Source: CAVVAE01 sp963746185
GTDB taxonomy: Bacteria; Actinomycetota; Actinomycetes; Propionibacteriales; Nocardioidaceae
DNA length: 64,000 bases
Reading direction: 5' to 3'
Assembly: GCA_963746185.1 (NCBI GenBank)
Contig: CAVVAE010000002.1
Span: 744,001 to 808,000 of the forward strand
Each line of letters opens with the position of its first letter. Position 1 is the stretch's first letter. Of the stretch, positions 1 through 9,236 are shown piece by piece. Position numbers and translations under genes: made by a program. The notes beneath the pieces are model-generated. The model worked only from the letters and a program-made list of their open reading frames with translations. It made no database searches and was not told the DNA's origin.

Positions 1-1341
1 CGCCAGTTCGGCGACCGTGGTGTGGTCTTCGGCGGGCCGGTCGAAAGTCGAGGCGATGACCTCGCCCTTCACGGCGCGCTGCATGTCGGTGACTTCTTCA
101 GGCCGCTCGTCGACGAGGACGACCATCAGGTGGCACTCAGGGTTGTTGGTCGTGATGGCGTTGGCGATCGCCTGCATGACGAGTGTCTTACCGGCCTTGG
201 ACGGCGACACGATCAGGCCACGCTGGCCCTTGCCGATGGGCGCGACGATGTCGATGAGTCGCGTCGTGAGCAGGCCTGGCTCGGTCTCGAGGCGCAGTCG
301 CTCCGCGGCGTACAACGGCGTCAGCTTGCTGAAGTCCAGGCGGTGCTTCGCACCGTCAGGCTCAGCGCCGTTGACGGTCTCGATGCGCACGATCGGGTTG
401 AACTTCTCCTTGCGCTCCCCCTCGGGGGTCTGCTTCACGGAGCCGGTTATCGCGTCACCCTTGCGAAGCCCGAACTTGCGGACCATCGACAACGAGACGT
501 AGACGTCGTTCGCACCGGGCAGGTATCCGCTCGTGCGGACGAAGGCGTAGTTGTCGAGCAGGTCGAGGATGCCCGCCACCGGGATGAGGACGTCGTCCTC
601 GTTGATCTGCGGCTCGGGCTCGTTGCCGCCGGGGCGACGCTCGCCGCCGCGCTCGCGGTAGTTGCCACGGTCGCGGTTGCGGTTGCGACGACGGCTGTTG
701 CGGCTACCGCCTCGGTCGTCGCCTCGGCCGCCTTGATCACGGTCGCGGTTGCCACCTTGATCGCGGTTGCGGCCCTGGTCATGACCACCCTGATCACGGT
801 CGCGGTGTCCGCTCTGATCGCGGTCGCGGTTGCCACCCTGGTCACGGTCGCGGTTGCCACCCTGGTCACGGTTGCGGCCCTGGTCCTTGTTGTCGCGGCC
901 CTGGTCCTTGTTGTCGCGGCCCTTGCTCTGCTCGTCCTTGCCGGACTTCTGGTCGCCACCCTGGCGCTGCTGGGAGTCACGGTCGCTACCGGAGTCCTGG
1001 CGGTCTTCATGGGTGTCAACGGCAGTTGCCGAGTCTGCGCTTCGCGAGCCGTCAGAACGGCTCCCGTCGCGTGCTCCGAAGGGCTTCGACATGGATTCGG
1101 TCGCAGGTGGGACCGAGCTGGTGTTGGAGCTGCCGCTCGGTCGAGACGACTGTGCGGCGCTGATGGCCTCGACGAGAGCGCTTTTGCGCATCGCACCGGT
1201 GCCTTTGATGCCTAGGCTGCCAGCGAGCTGCTTGAGCTCGGGCAGAAGCATGGAGTTGAGGCCACCTGATTTTTTACGCGTCGTCGGCTTGGCTGATGCC
1301 TCGCCGGCTTCGACGGTGGTGGCTTCTGGTGTTTGAGTCAC
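1..1341 (-). CDS. rho: Transcription termination factor Rho (3' end cut by window edge)
   Basis: Rho is a hexameric RNA-dependent ATPase that ends transcription and pulls RNA polymerase off untranslated RNA. About 447 residues are visible; the C-terminal motor end lies outside the window. Order: a short Rho N-terminal domain (about residues 15-50), a very long Arg/Asp/Gly/Gln/Asn-rich insert (about 60-240) built of NRDQGG-type repeats, the RNA-binding cold-shock domain (about 240-315), then the ATPase with its P-loop PSKAGKT. I chose the GTG at 1339-1341 because GGAAGGA sits seven to eight bases upstream; no ATG occurs earlier in frame. Actinobacterial Rho proteins often carry such inserts, so the fold assignment is secure while the role of the insert is unknown. 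Confidence 0.96.
   Translation of the reverse strand, partial: MTQTPEATTVEAGEASAKPTTRKKSGGLNSMLLPELKQLAGSLGIKGTGAMRKSALVEAISAAQSSRPSGSSNTSSVPPATESMSKPFGARDGSRSDGSRSADSATAVDTHEDRQDSGSDRDSQQRQGGDQKSGKDEQSKGRDNKDQGRDNKDQGRNRDQGGNRDRDQGGNRDRDQSGHRDRDQGGHDQGRNRDQGGNRDRDQGGRGDDRGGSRNSRRRNRNRDRGNYRERGGERRPGGNEPEPQINEDDVLIPVAGILDLLDNYAFVRTSGYLPGANDVYVSLSMVRKFGLRKGDAITGSVKQTPEGERKEKFNPIVRIETVNGAEPDGAKHRLDFSKLTPLYAAERLRLETEPGLLTTRLIDIVAPIGKGQRGLIVSPSKAGKTLVMQAIANAITTNNPECHLMVVLVDERPEEVTDMQRAVKGEVIASTFDRPAEDHTTVAELA
655..960 (-). repeat. In-gene repeats encoding the RDQGG-rich insert of Rho
   Basis: Short degenerate direct repeats of roughly 12-24 bases (variants of tcgcggttgccaccctgg on the plus strand) run in tandem through this part of rho. 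They encode the repeated NRDRDQGG units of the disordered insert. Unit length varies in steps of three, so the frame stays open, as expected of a coding repeat that grows and shrinks by slippage. Confidence 0.75.
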
Positions 1342-1637
1342 GTGAGGTCCTTCCCACGTCTGGTGCGCAGTCAGATTTGCGCACTGATAAAGGTGATTGC
1401 TCGTGCGGCCTAGGGAGCGATGCGTTCAACCGAGCGCCGCCGCGTTGAAAACGCGGGGGGATGCTACGGAGAAAATACTGCGCGATCTCTGAGATCCGCT
1501 TGAGAAGCATGGTTCGCTTGGCGAACCCATGCGGTGATGACAGTAGCACTATTGGCCTTCATCTGTCCCCACGACCCGGAGTTTTCAGTGGAGATGGCTC
1601 CGGCCGCGTGATGTGTACAACAGCCCTGCAAAGCGGT
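1342..1637. other. Intergenic region between rho and thrB
   Basis: This holds the rho leader, whose ribosome site sits at 1348-1354 on the minus strand. Short open frames here look like shadows. The thrB-to-rho spacing of about 300 bases suggests that rho has its own promoter in this stretch. I see no strong terminator hairpin. Confidence 0.4.
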
Positions 1638-2558
1638 TTATTCCACCGACTCGCTTGGTGCCTGGCAGCCGCCCTCGTCGATCTCCAGTTCGACGTGCTG
1701 CCACCCCTCCGGTGCAAGCCCTTCGACGCGGTGCTGGTCTGCCGACGTGGTCAAGACGAGGACCGTCGGCCCAGCGCCGGAGATGACCGTGGCAAGACCT
1801 TGCACGCGCAACACGTCGACGATTGTCAACGACTCAGGCATGGCGGTGGCGCGATAGGCCTGATGCAGCCGGTCTTCCGTGGCGGGCAACAACAACTGGG
1901 GGTCTCTCGTGAGTGCTGCGACAAGCAACGCCGACCGGGCCGCGTTCGCCGCAGCGTCGGCGTGCTCGACGGACGCGGGGAGGAGCCCGCGCGCGACCTC
2001 TGTCGACAGGGGTGCTGCCGGGATCAAGACCGTCGCACGGACGTCGCTGTGTACGTCGAGTCGAGTCGCTCTGGGTATCGAGCCCTCCATCCACGCCAGG
2101 GTGAGACCGCCGAAGAGACAGGCGGCAACATTGTCGGGATGGCCTTCGAGCTGCACCGCAAGCGCAAGCGCCGCGCCGTCGCTCAGAGCTGAGTCAGGAG
2201 TGAGCGCGTCGGCAAGCCTGATGCCCGCCACGATGGCAGCGGCCGACGAGCCCAGTCCACGGCCGTGCGGGATCCGGTTGGTGGCGGTCAGCGCAAGCCC
2301 AGGTTGACTGACGCCGAGAACGTCGAACGCGGCGCGCATGGCCCGGATCACCAGATGCCGCTCGTCGCGAGGAACGGCGTCGTCACCCCCTGCACCCTCA
2401 CCGGTCACGTCGACCGTCAACCCGCCGTCAGTAGCGGTGGCCTCCAGATCGTCGTACAGACCAAGACACAGTCCGAAGCAGTCAAACCCAGGACCGAGGT
2501 TGGCACTGGTCGCCGGAGCACGGACGATGGCCCGCCGAGCCTCGTTAGCCACGGCCAA
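1638..2558 (-). CDS. thrB: Homoserine kinase
   Basis: ThrB phosphorylates L-homoserine with ATP to O-phosphohomoserine, the substrate of threonine synthase, in the cytoplasm. The 306-residue protein has the GHMP-kinase layout: the ATP-binding glycine-rich motif PHGRGLGSSAA at about residues 97-107 and a late GAGPTV motif. The N-terminal ATSANLGPGFDCFG is typical of ThrB. Its start lies 14 bases inside the end of thrC, so the two are translationally coupled as the last genes of the hom-thrC-thrB block. Confidence 0.96.
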   Translation of the reverse strand: MAVANEARRAIVRAPATSANLGPGFDCFGLCLGLYDDLEATATDGGLTVDVTGEGAGGDDAVPRDERHLVIRAMRAAFDVLGVSQPGLALTATNRIPHGRGLGSSAAAIVAGIRLADALTPDSALSDGAALALAVQLEGHPDNVAACLFGGLTLAWMEGSIPRATRLDVHSDVRATVLIPAAPLSTEVARGLLPASVEHADAAANAARSALLVAALTRDPQLLLPATEDRLHQAYRATAMPESLTIVDVLRVQGLATVISGAGPTVLVLTTSADQHRVEGLAPEGWQHVELEIDEGGCQAPSESVE

Positions 2559-3627
2559 GTCCGGCAGCGGCAGCGACTTGGTCGGCGTCCTTGTCGACGG
2601 CGAGCTCGGCTGGCATGCCGCGGAACTCCAGCGCAGTGTCGATGTCCTTGAGACCGTGGCCCGTCACGGTGACGGTGATCGTCAGACCTCGATCCACGAC
2701 GCCGGCCGAGCATCGCTTGAGCAGTCCGGCGACACCCGCGGCCGAAGCCGGCTCGACAAATACCCCGTCCTTGACCGCCAGGTCGCGTTGCGCGGTGAGG
2801 ATCTCGTGGTCGGTCACCGCTTCGATCACGCCTCCGGACTCGTCGCGTGCGGCTTCTGCGAGCAGCCAGGACGCCGGGTTGCCCACCCTGATGGCCGTCG
2901 CGACCGTTTCGGGACTGGTGACGACCTGACCCGAGACGAGAGGTGCTGCTCCCTCGGCTTGAAAGCCCCACATCGCCGGACGCCGGGTGGCTTGACCGTG
3001 GTCGGCGTACTCGACGAATCCCTTCCAGTACGCCGCGATGTTCCCGGCGTTGCCCACGGGCAAGACGTGGACGTCCGGGGCATCACCGAGGCGGTCGACG
3101 ATCTCGAACGAGGCAGTTTTCTGTCCTTCCAGTCTGGCTGGGTTGATGGAGTTGACGAGCGAGACGGGGTAGTTCTTCGCAAGGTCACGCGCGAGGTCGA
3201 GGCAGTCGTCGAAGCCACCGCGGACCGAGATGATCGTGGCGCCGTGCATGACCGCCTGGGCCATCTTGCCGCGGGAGATCTTCCCCAACGGAACCAGCAC
3301 GATCGGCGTGATGCCGGCCCGGCTCGCGTATGCCGCCATCGACGCCGACGTGTTTCCGGTCGAGGCGCAGACGACCGCCTTGGCGCCCTGCTCGGCTGCG
3401 TGCGATACGGCCACCGTCATGCCCCGGTCCTTGAAGGAGCCGGTCGGATTGGTGGCCTCGACTTTCAGCCATACGTTGCATCCGCTCAGCTCGGAGAGCC
3501 AGGTCGACTCGACGAGTGGCGTCCCACCTTCACACAAGGTCACGACGGGCGTCTGGTCGCTCACCGGCAGCCAGGCTCGATACTCCTCGATGACGCCGCG
3601 CCATTGGTGGGCCGGGGCGCTGCTCAT
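2545..3627 (-). CDS. thrC: Threonine synthase
   Basis: ThrC is a pyridoxal-phosphate enzyme that converts O-phosphohomoserine to L-threonine and phosphate. The 360-residue chain is of the short bacterial/actinobacterial type. The PLP lysine is K66 in NPTGSFKDRGM, and a phosphate-binding loop is formed around PVGNAGNIAAYW. The ATG overlaps the hom stop codon by four bases (ATGA), and its own 3' end overlaps thrB, showing a tightly coupled threonine operon. Confidence 0.97.
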   Translation of the reverse strand: MSSAPAHQWRGVIEEYRAWLPVSDQTPVVTLCEGGTPLVESTWLSELSGCNVWLKVEATNPTGSFKDRGMTVAVSHAAEQGAKAVVCASTGNTSASMAAYASRAGITPIVLVPLGKISRGKMAQAVMHGATIISVRGGFDDCLDLARDLAKNYPVSLVNSINPARLEGQKTASFEIVDRLGDAPDVHVLPVGNAGNIAAYWKGFVEYADHGQATRRPAMWGFQAEGAAPLVSGQVVTSPETVATAIRVGNPASWLLAEAARDESGGVIEAVTDHEILTAQRDLAVKDGVFVEPASAAGVAGLLKRCSAGVVDRGLTITVTVTGHGLKDIDTALEFRGMPAELAVDKDADQVAAAAGLGRG

Positions 3628-4925
3628 TCAGCTGACCCTTCGACGCGCATCACCGACGTCACCTCACGCACAGCTTGCATCGACCGCAGACCGTTCACCG
3701 TGGCAGCGAGCGCGGCATCGGGAGCCGTGTGGGTGACGACGACAAGCGTGGCGTCGTCGCCTCTTCCCTCTTGTCGAACGGTCTGGATCGACACGTCGTG
3801 CTGAGCAAACAACTCAGCAACTGCAGCAAGCACACCAGGTTTGTCGTCGACGTCGATCGCCACGTGATAGCGCGTGATCGTCTCCCCCATCGGCGAGATC
3901 TCGAACTGCGCGTAGGTCGACTCGCCGGCACCCGTCACGGAGTTCAACCGGTTGCGGGCGACGGTGACGACGTCACCAAGGACGGCACTCGCGGTCGGCG
4001 CACCGCCAGCCCCCGGTCCGTAGAACATCAGTTGGCCGGCGGCCTCGCTCTCGACGTATACCGCGTTGAAGGCCCCGCGGACGCTGGCGAGCGGATGATC
4101 GCGCGGGATCATCGCCGGGTGCACCCGCACCGACACAGTCTCGTGATCGGGTTGTCCGCCTCGGTCGCAGATCGCGAGCAACTTGACGACCGACCCCATT
4201 TCTTGAGCCGAGCGGATATCGCTCGAGCTGACATCGGTGATGCCTTCACGGTGTACGTCGGCCGCCGTGACACGGGTGTGGAACGCAAGACTCGCGAGGA
4301 TCGCCGCTTTGGCCGCCGCGTCGAAACCCTCCACATCGGCGGTGGGATCAGCCTCGGCGTACCCCAGCGACTGCGCCTGCTCCAACGCATCGTCGAAGCT
4401 CGCCCCCGAGGTGTCCATCTGATCGAGGATGTAGTTCGTGGTGCCGTTGACGATGCCTAGCACCCGTCGCACCTTGTCACCGGCAAGGGACTCGCGAAGC
4501 GGCCGGATGATCGGGATGGCACCGGCTACCGCTGCCTCGAAATAGACGTCTCGGCCGACTTTCGCCGCGGTCTCGAAGAGCGTCGAGCCGTCTTCGGCCA
4601 GCAGTGCTTTGTTCGCCGTTACGACTGATGCGCCGGACTCCAGCGCGGCCATGATGAGGGAACGGGCCGGCTCGATCCCGCCGATGACCTCGATGACGAC
4701 ATCGACGTCACCGCGACTGACCAGACCGTGGGCGTCGGTGGTGAAGAGGTCCCGCGGCACGTTGACCTGCCGGACCCGGTCGATCCGGCGGACGGCGATG
4801 CCGACGAGCTCAAGGGGTGCTCCGACGCGGGCGACCAGATCGCTCGCCTGCTCCGTCAGGAGTCGCGCGACCTCGCTGCCGACGACTCCACAGCCGAGGA
4901 GAGCCACACGCACGGGTTTGCTCAT
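3624..4925 (-). CDS. hom: Homoserine dehydrogenase
   Basis: Hom reduces aspartate semialdehyde to homoserine with NAD(P)H, the branch point from lysine towards threonine and methionine. At 433 residues it has three parts: a Rossmann fold with GCGVVG at 11-16, the catalytic domain containing DPTADVEGFDAAAK, and a C-terminal ACT domain (about 354-428) of the kind that carries threonine feedback inhibition. It is the first gene of the hom-thrC-thrB block and lies about 100 bases downstream of lysA. Confidence 0.97.
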   Translation of the reverse strand: MSKPVRVALLGCGVVGSEVARLLTEQASDLVARVGAPLELVGIAVRRIDRVRQVNVPRDLFTTDAHGLVSRGDVDVVIEVIGGIEPARSLIMAALESGASVVTANKALLAEDGSTLFETAAKVGRDVYFEAAVAGAIPIIRPLRESLAGDKVRRVLGIVNGTTNYILDQMDTSGASFDDALEQAQSLGYAEADPTADVEGFDAAAKAAILASLAFHTRVTAADVHREGITDVSSSDIRSAQEMGSVVKLLAICDRGGQPDHETVSVRVHPAMIPRDHPLASVRGAFNAVYVESEAAGQLMFYGPGAGGAPTASAVLGDVVTVARNRLNSVTGAGESTYAQFEISPMGETITRYHVAIDVDDKPGVLAAVAELFAQHDVSIQTVRQEGRGDDATLVVVTHTAPDAALAATVNGLRSMQAVREVTSVMRVEGSAE

Positions 4926-5023
4926 CGGCCCTTCCTCGTTGTGGTGGTCCTACCGGGTTCAGCCAAAGTCTGCCGAGTGCGTACCTATCGTCGCAGCAGA
5001 ATCCACGATGCAAGAACCCCGCT

Positions 5024-6421
5024 TCACTCGACTTCCAGCCGCATCAGGTCTTCTTCTGTCTCGCGTCGCACGATGAGGCGCGCTTGCCCATCCTTGACCG
5101 CGACGACTGCTGCGCGGGGCAGGTGGTTATACGCGTTGGCGAGTGAGCGACAGTACGCGCCCGTCGCAGGAACGCCGATCAGATCGCCAGGTCGCACATC
5201 TGAGGGCAGGAACTCGTCCTTGACGACGATGTCCCCGGCCTCACAATGCTTGCCCACCACCCGAGCCAACGCCGAGGGGGCGTCTGACCCTCGTGAGGCG
5301 AGCGTGCACGAGAAGTCGGCGCCGTACAACGCCGTGCGCAGGTTGTCGCTCATGCCGCCGTCGACCGCGACGTAGAGCCGTTGCGCACCCGCGTCGAGAG
5401 TGACGGTCTTGACGGTCCCGACTTCGTACAACGTGAACGTCGAGGGACCCGAGATCGCCCGCCCGGGCTCGATCGCGAGGCGCGGTACGTCGATGCCGAG
5501 GGTCTGACATTCGCTGGCCACGATCTTCGTCATCCCGGCGGCCAGCTCTGTGGGTGAGGCGGGGTCGTCCTGCGTCGTGTATGCGATGCCGAAACCACCG
5601 CCGAGGTCGAGCTCGGTGAGGTCCAACCCGGCCTCGAGACCGCTGGCGAACAACGCGAGGACCCGGCGTGCAGCCACCTCGAAGCCCGACGTGTCGAAGA
5701 TCTGCGAGCCGATGTGGGAGTGCAGCCCACGGAGCTCAAGCGACCCGTGGCCCGCGATCAGCTGCATGGCTTCGAAGGCATCGCCTCCGGAGATGGAGAA
5801 GCCGAACTTCTGGTCTTCGTGGGCGGTGGCGATGTACTCGTGGGTGTGCGCCTCGACGCCGGCGGTCACCCGAAGGAGCACCGGTTGGCGGACTCCGCGG
5901 TCGGCGGCGATCTTCGCGAGCCGTTCGATCTCCATCACGGAGTCGACGATCACCCGGCCTACACCGAGCTCGACCGCACGCGTCAGCTCCGCGACGCTCT
6001 TGTTGTTGCCGTGGAAGCCGATCCGCGCCGGGTCGAACCCTGCCCTGATGGCCAGCGCAAGCTCACCGCCCGAGCAGACATCGAGGCTGAGTCCCTCCTC
6101 GGCGATCCATCGGACACTCGCGACAGACATGAAGGCCTTGCCTGCGTAGTAGACGTCGGCCCCGCTGAAGGCTTCCTTGAAGGCCCGAGCCCGGGCACGG
6201 AAGTCGTCCTCGTCGATGACGTAGGTCGGCGTACCGAACTCACGTGCCAGCTCGCTCACCGCGACGCCCGCCACATGCAGTTCGCCTGCATCGGACTTGG
6301 TGACGTTCTCCGACCACAACTGCGGGATCAGCAGGTTCGGGTCGCTCGGCGGTGCCAGCCACTCGGGACCACGAACACCTGCCATCGCGTGGAGGGCGCC
6401 GGCCTCGTGGGTGGCCATCAC
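5024..6421 (-). CDS. lysA: Diaminopimelate decarboxylase
   Basis: LysA decarboxylates meso-diaminopimelate to L-lysine, the last step of lysine synthesis. The 465-residue protein has the alanine-racemase-like PLP barrel with K95 in YYAGKAF, the PLP phosphate-binding LDLGGGFGI segment and the CEAGD active-site motif near the C-terminus. Translation can start at the GTG at 6421, which overlaps the argS stop as GTGA, or at the ATG immediately after it at 6418. Either shows coupling to argS. Confidence 0.96.
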   Translation of the reverse strand: MMATHEAGALHAMAGVRGPEWLAPPSDPNLLIPQLWSENVTKSDAGELHVAGVAVSELAREFGTPTYVIDEDDFRARARAFKEAFSGADVYYAGKAFMSVASVRWIAEEGLSLDVCSGGELALAIRAGFDPARIGFHGNNKSVAELTRAVELGVGRVIVDSVMEIERLAKIAADRGVRQPVLLRVTAGVEAHTHEYIATAHEDQKFGFSISGGDAFEAMQLIAGHGSLELRGLHSHIGSQIFDTSGFEVAARRVLALFASGLEAGLDLTELDLGGGFGIAYTTQDDPASPTELAAGMTKIVASECQTLGIDVPRLAIEPGRAISGPSTFTLYEVGTVKTVTLDAGAQRLYVAVDGGMSDNLRTALYGADFSCTLASRGSDAPSALARVVGKHCEAGDIVVKDEFLPSDVRPGDLIGVPATGAYCRSLANAYNHLPRAAVVAVKDGQARLIVRRETEEDLMRLEVE

Positions 6422-8082
6422 ATCCGCTCAGGTGCGGATACGCCGAGCAGCCCGAGACCTCGCGCGAACACAGTCTTGGTGGCGAGCACGAGCACGAGTC
6501 GTGCCGTGTGGATCGGGGCCGGCTCCTCGTCGCCTTGGGGCAGAACGCGGCACGCGTCGTAGAACTTGTGAAAAGTCGAGGCCGTCGCCTCGAGGTAGCG
6601 CGCGATCCGGTGTGGCTCGCGGAGATCGGCGGCAGCTTGCACGACTCTCGGGAAGTCCGCGAGAGCCCGAAGCAGATCGCCTTCCCTGTCGTGCGCAAGC
6701 AGCATGGGCTCGAACGACGACGTGGACGCCTCGAGTCCCAGGTCGGCGGCGTTGCGCAGGATGGAGGCGAGCCGAGCATGTGCGTACTGCACGTAGTAGA
6801 CGGGGTTCTCGCTCGAAGCGCTCGACCACAGGTCGAGGTCGATGTCGACGTTGGAGTCATTGGAGTAGCGCACCAAGGCATACCGGGCCGCGTCGACTCC
6901 GACAGCGTCCACCAGGTCGTCCATGGTGATGACCGTCCCGGCACGTTTGCTCATGCGCAACGGCTGGCCGTCTTTCAGCAGGTTGACCATCTGACCGATC
7001 ACGAGTTCGAGGTTCTTGTCGGGATCGTCGCCAAACGCTGCGGCCAATGCGCGGTAGCGACCGACGTAGCCGTGATGGTCGGCACCCAGGACAATCATCA
7101 CCCGGTCGAAGCCGCGCCCGCGCTTGTCGAGGTAGTAGGCCGCATCGCTGCAGATGTAGGTCGGACGGCCGTCAGAGCGCACGATCACCCGGTCTTTGTC
7201 GTCGCCGTAGTCCGTGGTCCGTAGCCACACCGCGCCGTCGGCCTCATAGGTGAGCCCACCGGCACGCAGCCGAGCCACCGCCTCGTCGACCTCACCCTTG
7301 TCATGCAGGGACCGTTCGCTGAAGTAGACGTCGAAGTCGACTCCGAACTCGTGCAGCGACTGCTTGATCTCCGCAAACATCAGCGCGACACCTTCGCGGC
7401 GGAAGACCTCCAGGGCCTCGGAGTCTGTCCGATCGAGCACATCGGGGAAGTCGGTCGCAACCGTGGCCGCGAGGTCGGCGACATACGCACCGACGTATCC
7501 GTCCTCGGGTGCCTGACGGCCGAGTGCTGCCGCCAGCAGGGATGCAGCAAACCGGTCGATCTGCGCGCCGGCGTCATTGAAGTAGTACTCGCGGGTGACC
7601 TTGCCGCCGCTGGCCTCAAGGATTCGACCGAGGGCATCACCCATCGCGGCCCAGCGAGCAGACGCGAGCGTGACGGGACCGGTGGGGTTGGACGAGACGA
7701 ACTCGAGGTTGATCTTCTCGCCATGCAAGGTTTCGGATGTGCCGTACGACGGCCCGGCCTCGACGATGTCGCGCGCGACCTCGCCTTGGGCGCCGGCTTC
7801 GACGGTGATGTTGATGAACCCCGGGCCGGCAATGTCGACGGACCCGATCCCGTCGTACCCCTTGAGCTCGTTGCAGAGCAGTTCGGCGAACTCACGAGGA
7901 GGCAGGCCGGCCTTCTTGGCCAGCTGGAGCGCGATATTGGTGGCGTAGTCGCCGTGTTCCTTGCTCTTGGGCCGTTCGATCCGCACCTCAGCCGGCACGC
8001 CGTCGGGCAGCGTCAGCACGCCACGCTCTTCCAGCGCGGTCAAGGCGCTGACGATGATCTGCGAAAGCTGCTCCGGGGTCAC
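6418..8082 (-). CDS. argS: Arginyl-tRNA synthetase
   Basis: ArgS is the class I synthetase that charges tRNA-Arg. The 554-residue protein has an N-terminal additional domain (about 1-105), a catalytic core in which the HIGH region reads NPTGPVTLASAR, an altered KMSKS loop RMSKRAG, and the DALR anticodon-binding domain at the end (HARLASILRNA onward). The HIGH box is degenerate, but the surrounding class I fold is intact and the gene is certain. It starts with GTG overlapping the regulator stop (GTGA). Coupling with lysA is common in actinobacteria. Confidence 0.96.
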   Translation of the reverse strand: MTPEQLSQIIVSALTALEERGVLTLPDGVPAEVRIERPKSKEHGDYATNIALQLAKKAGLPPREFAELLCNELKGYDGIGSVDIAGPGFINITVEAGAQGEVARDIVEAGPSYGTSETLHGEKINLEFVSSNPTGPVTLASARWAAMGDALGRILEASGGKVTREYYFNDAGAQIDRFAASLLAAALGRQAPEDGYVGAYVADLAATVATDFPDVLDRTDSEALEVFRREGVALMFAEIKQSLHEFGVDFDVYFSERSLHDKGEVDEAVARLRAGGLTYEADGAVWLRTTDYGDDKDRVIVRSDGRPTYICSDAAYYLDKRGRGFDRVMIVLGADHHGYVGRYRALAAAFGDDPDKNLELVIGQMVNLLKDGQPLRMSKRAGTVITMDDLVDAVGVDAARYALVRYSNDSNVDIDLDLWSSASSENPVYYVQYAHARLASILRNAADLGLEASTSSFEPMLLAHDREGDLLRALADFPRVVQAAADLREPHRIARYLEATASTFHKFYDACRVLPQGDEEPAPIHTARLVLVLATKTVFARGLGLLGVSAPERM

Positions 8083-8486
8083 TCATCCATCGTATCGAGG
8101 CCGCCTCGATCATCAGACATCAAGGAGCGCACCGCCTCGATGAGCTCCGACGGCTCGAACGGTTTGGTGACGTAGGCATCGACGCCGAGTTCCGCCCCCC
8201 GAGTGAGGTCGGCGCCCTGGGCCCGGGCACTCACGATCACGATCGGGATCGATGCCGTTGCCGGGTTGGCGCGGAGCGCTTCCAAAGTGCTGAAGCCATC
8301 GCGTCGCGGCATCGCGACATCGAGGGTGATCAGGTCAGGGGCTACTCGTTCGACCATGTCGAGGCACTCTTGACCGTCGCTGGCTTCGTGGACGTCGAAG
8401 CCCTCGAGCTCGAAGTTGAGCACGATCAAGGAGCGGATGACGTCCGAGTCGTCGACGACCAGGACGGTCGGGGCTCGGTCAGGCAC
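8079..8486 (-). CDS. Stand-alone CheY-like response regulator
   Basis: This 135-residue protein is a single receiver domain with no output domain. It shows the acidic pair D12/D13, the phospho-acceptor D56 in LDVAMP, and K108 in VTKPFEP. A longer reading frame runs through the tRNA gene and is not real; I placed the start at the GTG at 8486, just before the first beta strand (a GTG seven codons upstream is possible). The stop overlaps the argS start, so it is the head of the argS-lysA-hom-thrC-thrB block. No partner kinase lies alongside. Single-domain regulators usually act by protein contact. Confidence 0.87.
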   Translation of the reverse strand: MPDRAPTVLVVDDSDVIRSLIVLNFELEGFDVHEASDGQECLDMVERVAPDLITLDVAMPRRDGFSTLEALRANPATASIPIVIVSARAQGADLTRGAELGVDAYVTKPFEPSELIEAVRSLMSDDRGGLDTMDE

Positions 8487-8539
8487 GAGAGCGACGCTAA
8501 CGTCCACGTACGTGCCGCGCGCGGTTAATCGGCCACTAT

Positions 8540-8566
8540 TTGTGACCTGGGCGCCACTGCTAACCT
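8540..8566 (+). promoter_or_regulatory. Possible promoter of tRNA-Arg
   Basis: A TTGTGA hexamer and a TAACCT hexamer with an upstream TGC lie 14 bases ahead of the tRNA. The 15-base spacing is short for a housekeeping promoter, so this is tentative. Confidence 0.3.
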
Positions 8567-8579
8567 TTTTGCGCCATGA

Positions 8580-8651
8580 GCCCCCGTAGCTCAGGGGATA
8601 GAGCACCGCCCTCCGGAGGCGGGTGCGCAGGTTCGAATCCTGCCGGGGGCG
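8580..8651 (+). tRNA. tRNA-Arg (anticodon CCG)
   Basis: A full cloverleaf can be drawn. The acceptor stem GCCCCCG pairs with CGGGGGC (8580-8586 with 8644-8650). The D arm is GCTC/GAGC. The anticodon stem CCGCC/GGCGG holds the loop CTCCGGA with anticodon CCG at 8613-8615, and the T arm is GCAGG-TTCGAAT-CCTGC. The discriminator is G and CCA is not encoded. It reads CGG codons. Its position next to argS is probably coincidence but worth noting. Confidence 0.95.
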
Positions 8652-8768
8652 CCCGCTTGCCCACCCTTTTGCCGACCTCATCTGCGGCCGTGCCGTGGTG
8701 ATGTTTGCTAATGGCGCGTCCAGGGCGCACGCTTGAGCTCCAGATCCTGTGTGACGCGGGAGGCGACC

Positions 8769-9236
8769 ATGAGTTTCAGGCAGCAATTTGACGCCGGGCA
8801 GTGGCGGACGCTGCAGTTCGCCCCCTTCCTCATCCTCAGTGGTGTCTCCGGTCGCTATCGCGACTTCGCCCTTGAAGAGATGCACGTCTTCGAACATTGG
8901 CTAGATCAGGCGAGTCGTGCTCCGGGCAGTCTCAGCCGCGAAGTGCTGACTCCCGTCAGCGCCGACGTCACCGGGTTCGCGGCCGCGTTCGAGGACTACG
9001 AGCTCACGATCGTCAGTGGGCTTACCTCGGCGGGCCGCATCCTGGTTGGCCAGCCGCTAGTCGAGGTCGAGCTTTTCCGCGACGCCTTGGTCAAGGTCCT
9101 CGGCGCAGGTCTTGCGCGGGCCCGCGGTCCTTATGGCCAGGAGCCGACCGCCGAAGGCGAGCAGATGCTCACGATGCTCGAGGAGTTTTTGCGCCCGAGG
9201 GTCGTGTTCCCCGCGGAGACAGGCGACGCCGCCTGA
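8769..9236 (+). CDS. Hypothetical protein, 155 residues
   Basis: I do not recognise a family with confidence. The product is a soluble, mostly helical, acidic protein with no signal peptide or membrane segment. I chose the ATG at 8769 because GGGAGG lies a few bases upstream; a longer in-frame start at 8733 lacks a ribosome site. The stop codon shares a base with the next gene's start (TGATG), so the two are co-translated. Confidence 0.7.
   Translation: MSFRQQFDAGQWRTLQFAPFLILSGVSGRYRDFALEEMHVFEHWLDQASRAPGSLSREVLTPVSADVTGFAAAFEDYELTIVSGLTSAGRILVGQPLVEVELFRDALVKVLGAGLARARGPYGQEPTAEGEQMLTMLEEFLRPRVVFPAETGDAA

Noticed and set aside
22..1215. 397-residue plus-strand frame with striking Val/Ala/Leu repeats resembling a membrane protein
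   Set aside because: It is the antisense shadow of the Rho repeat insert and coding region; the hydrophobic pattern comes from the complement of RDQGG codons, and rho is beyond doubt.
8487..8897. N-terminal extension of the response regulator to 272 residues
   Set aside because: The extension runs antisense through the tRNA-Arg gene and has no conserved sequence before the receiver domain.
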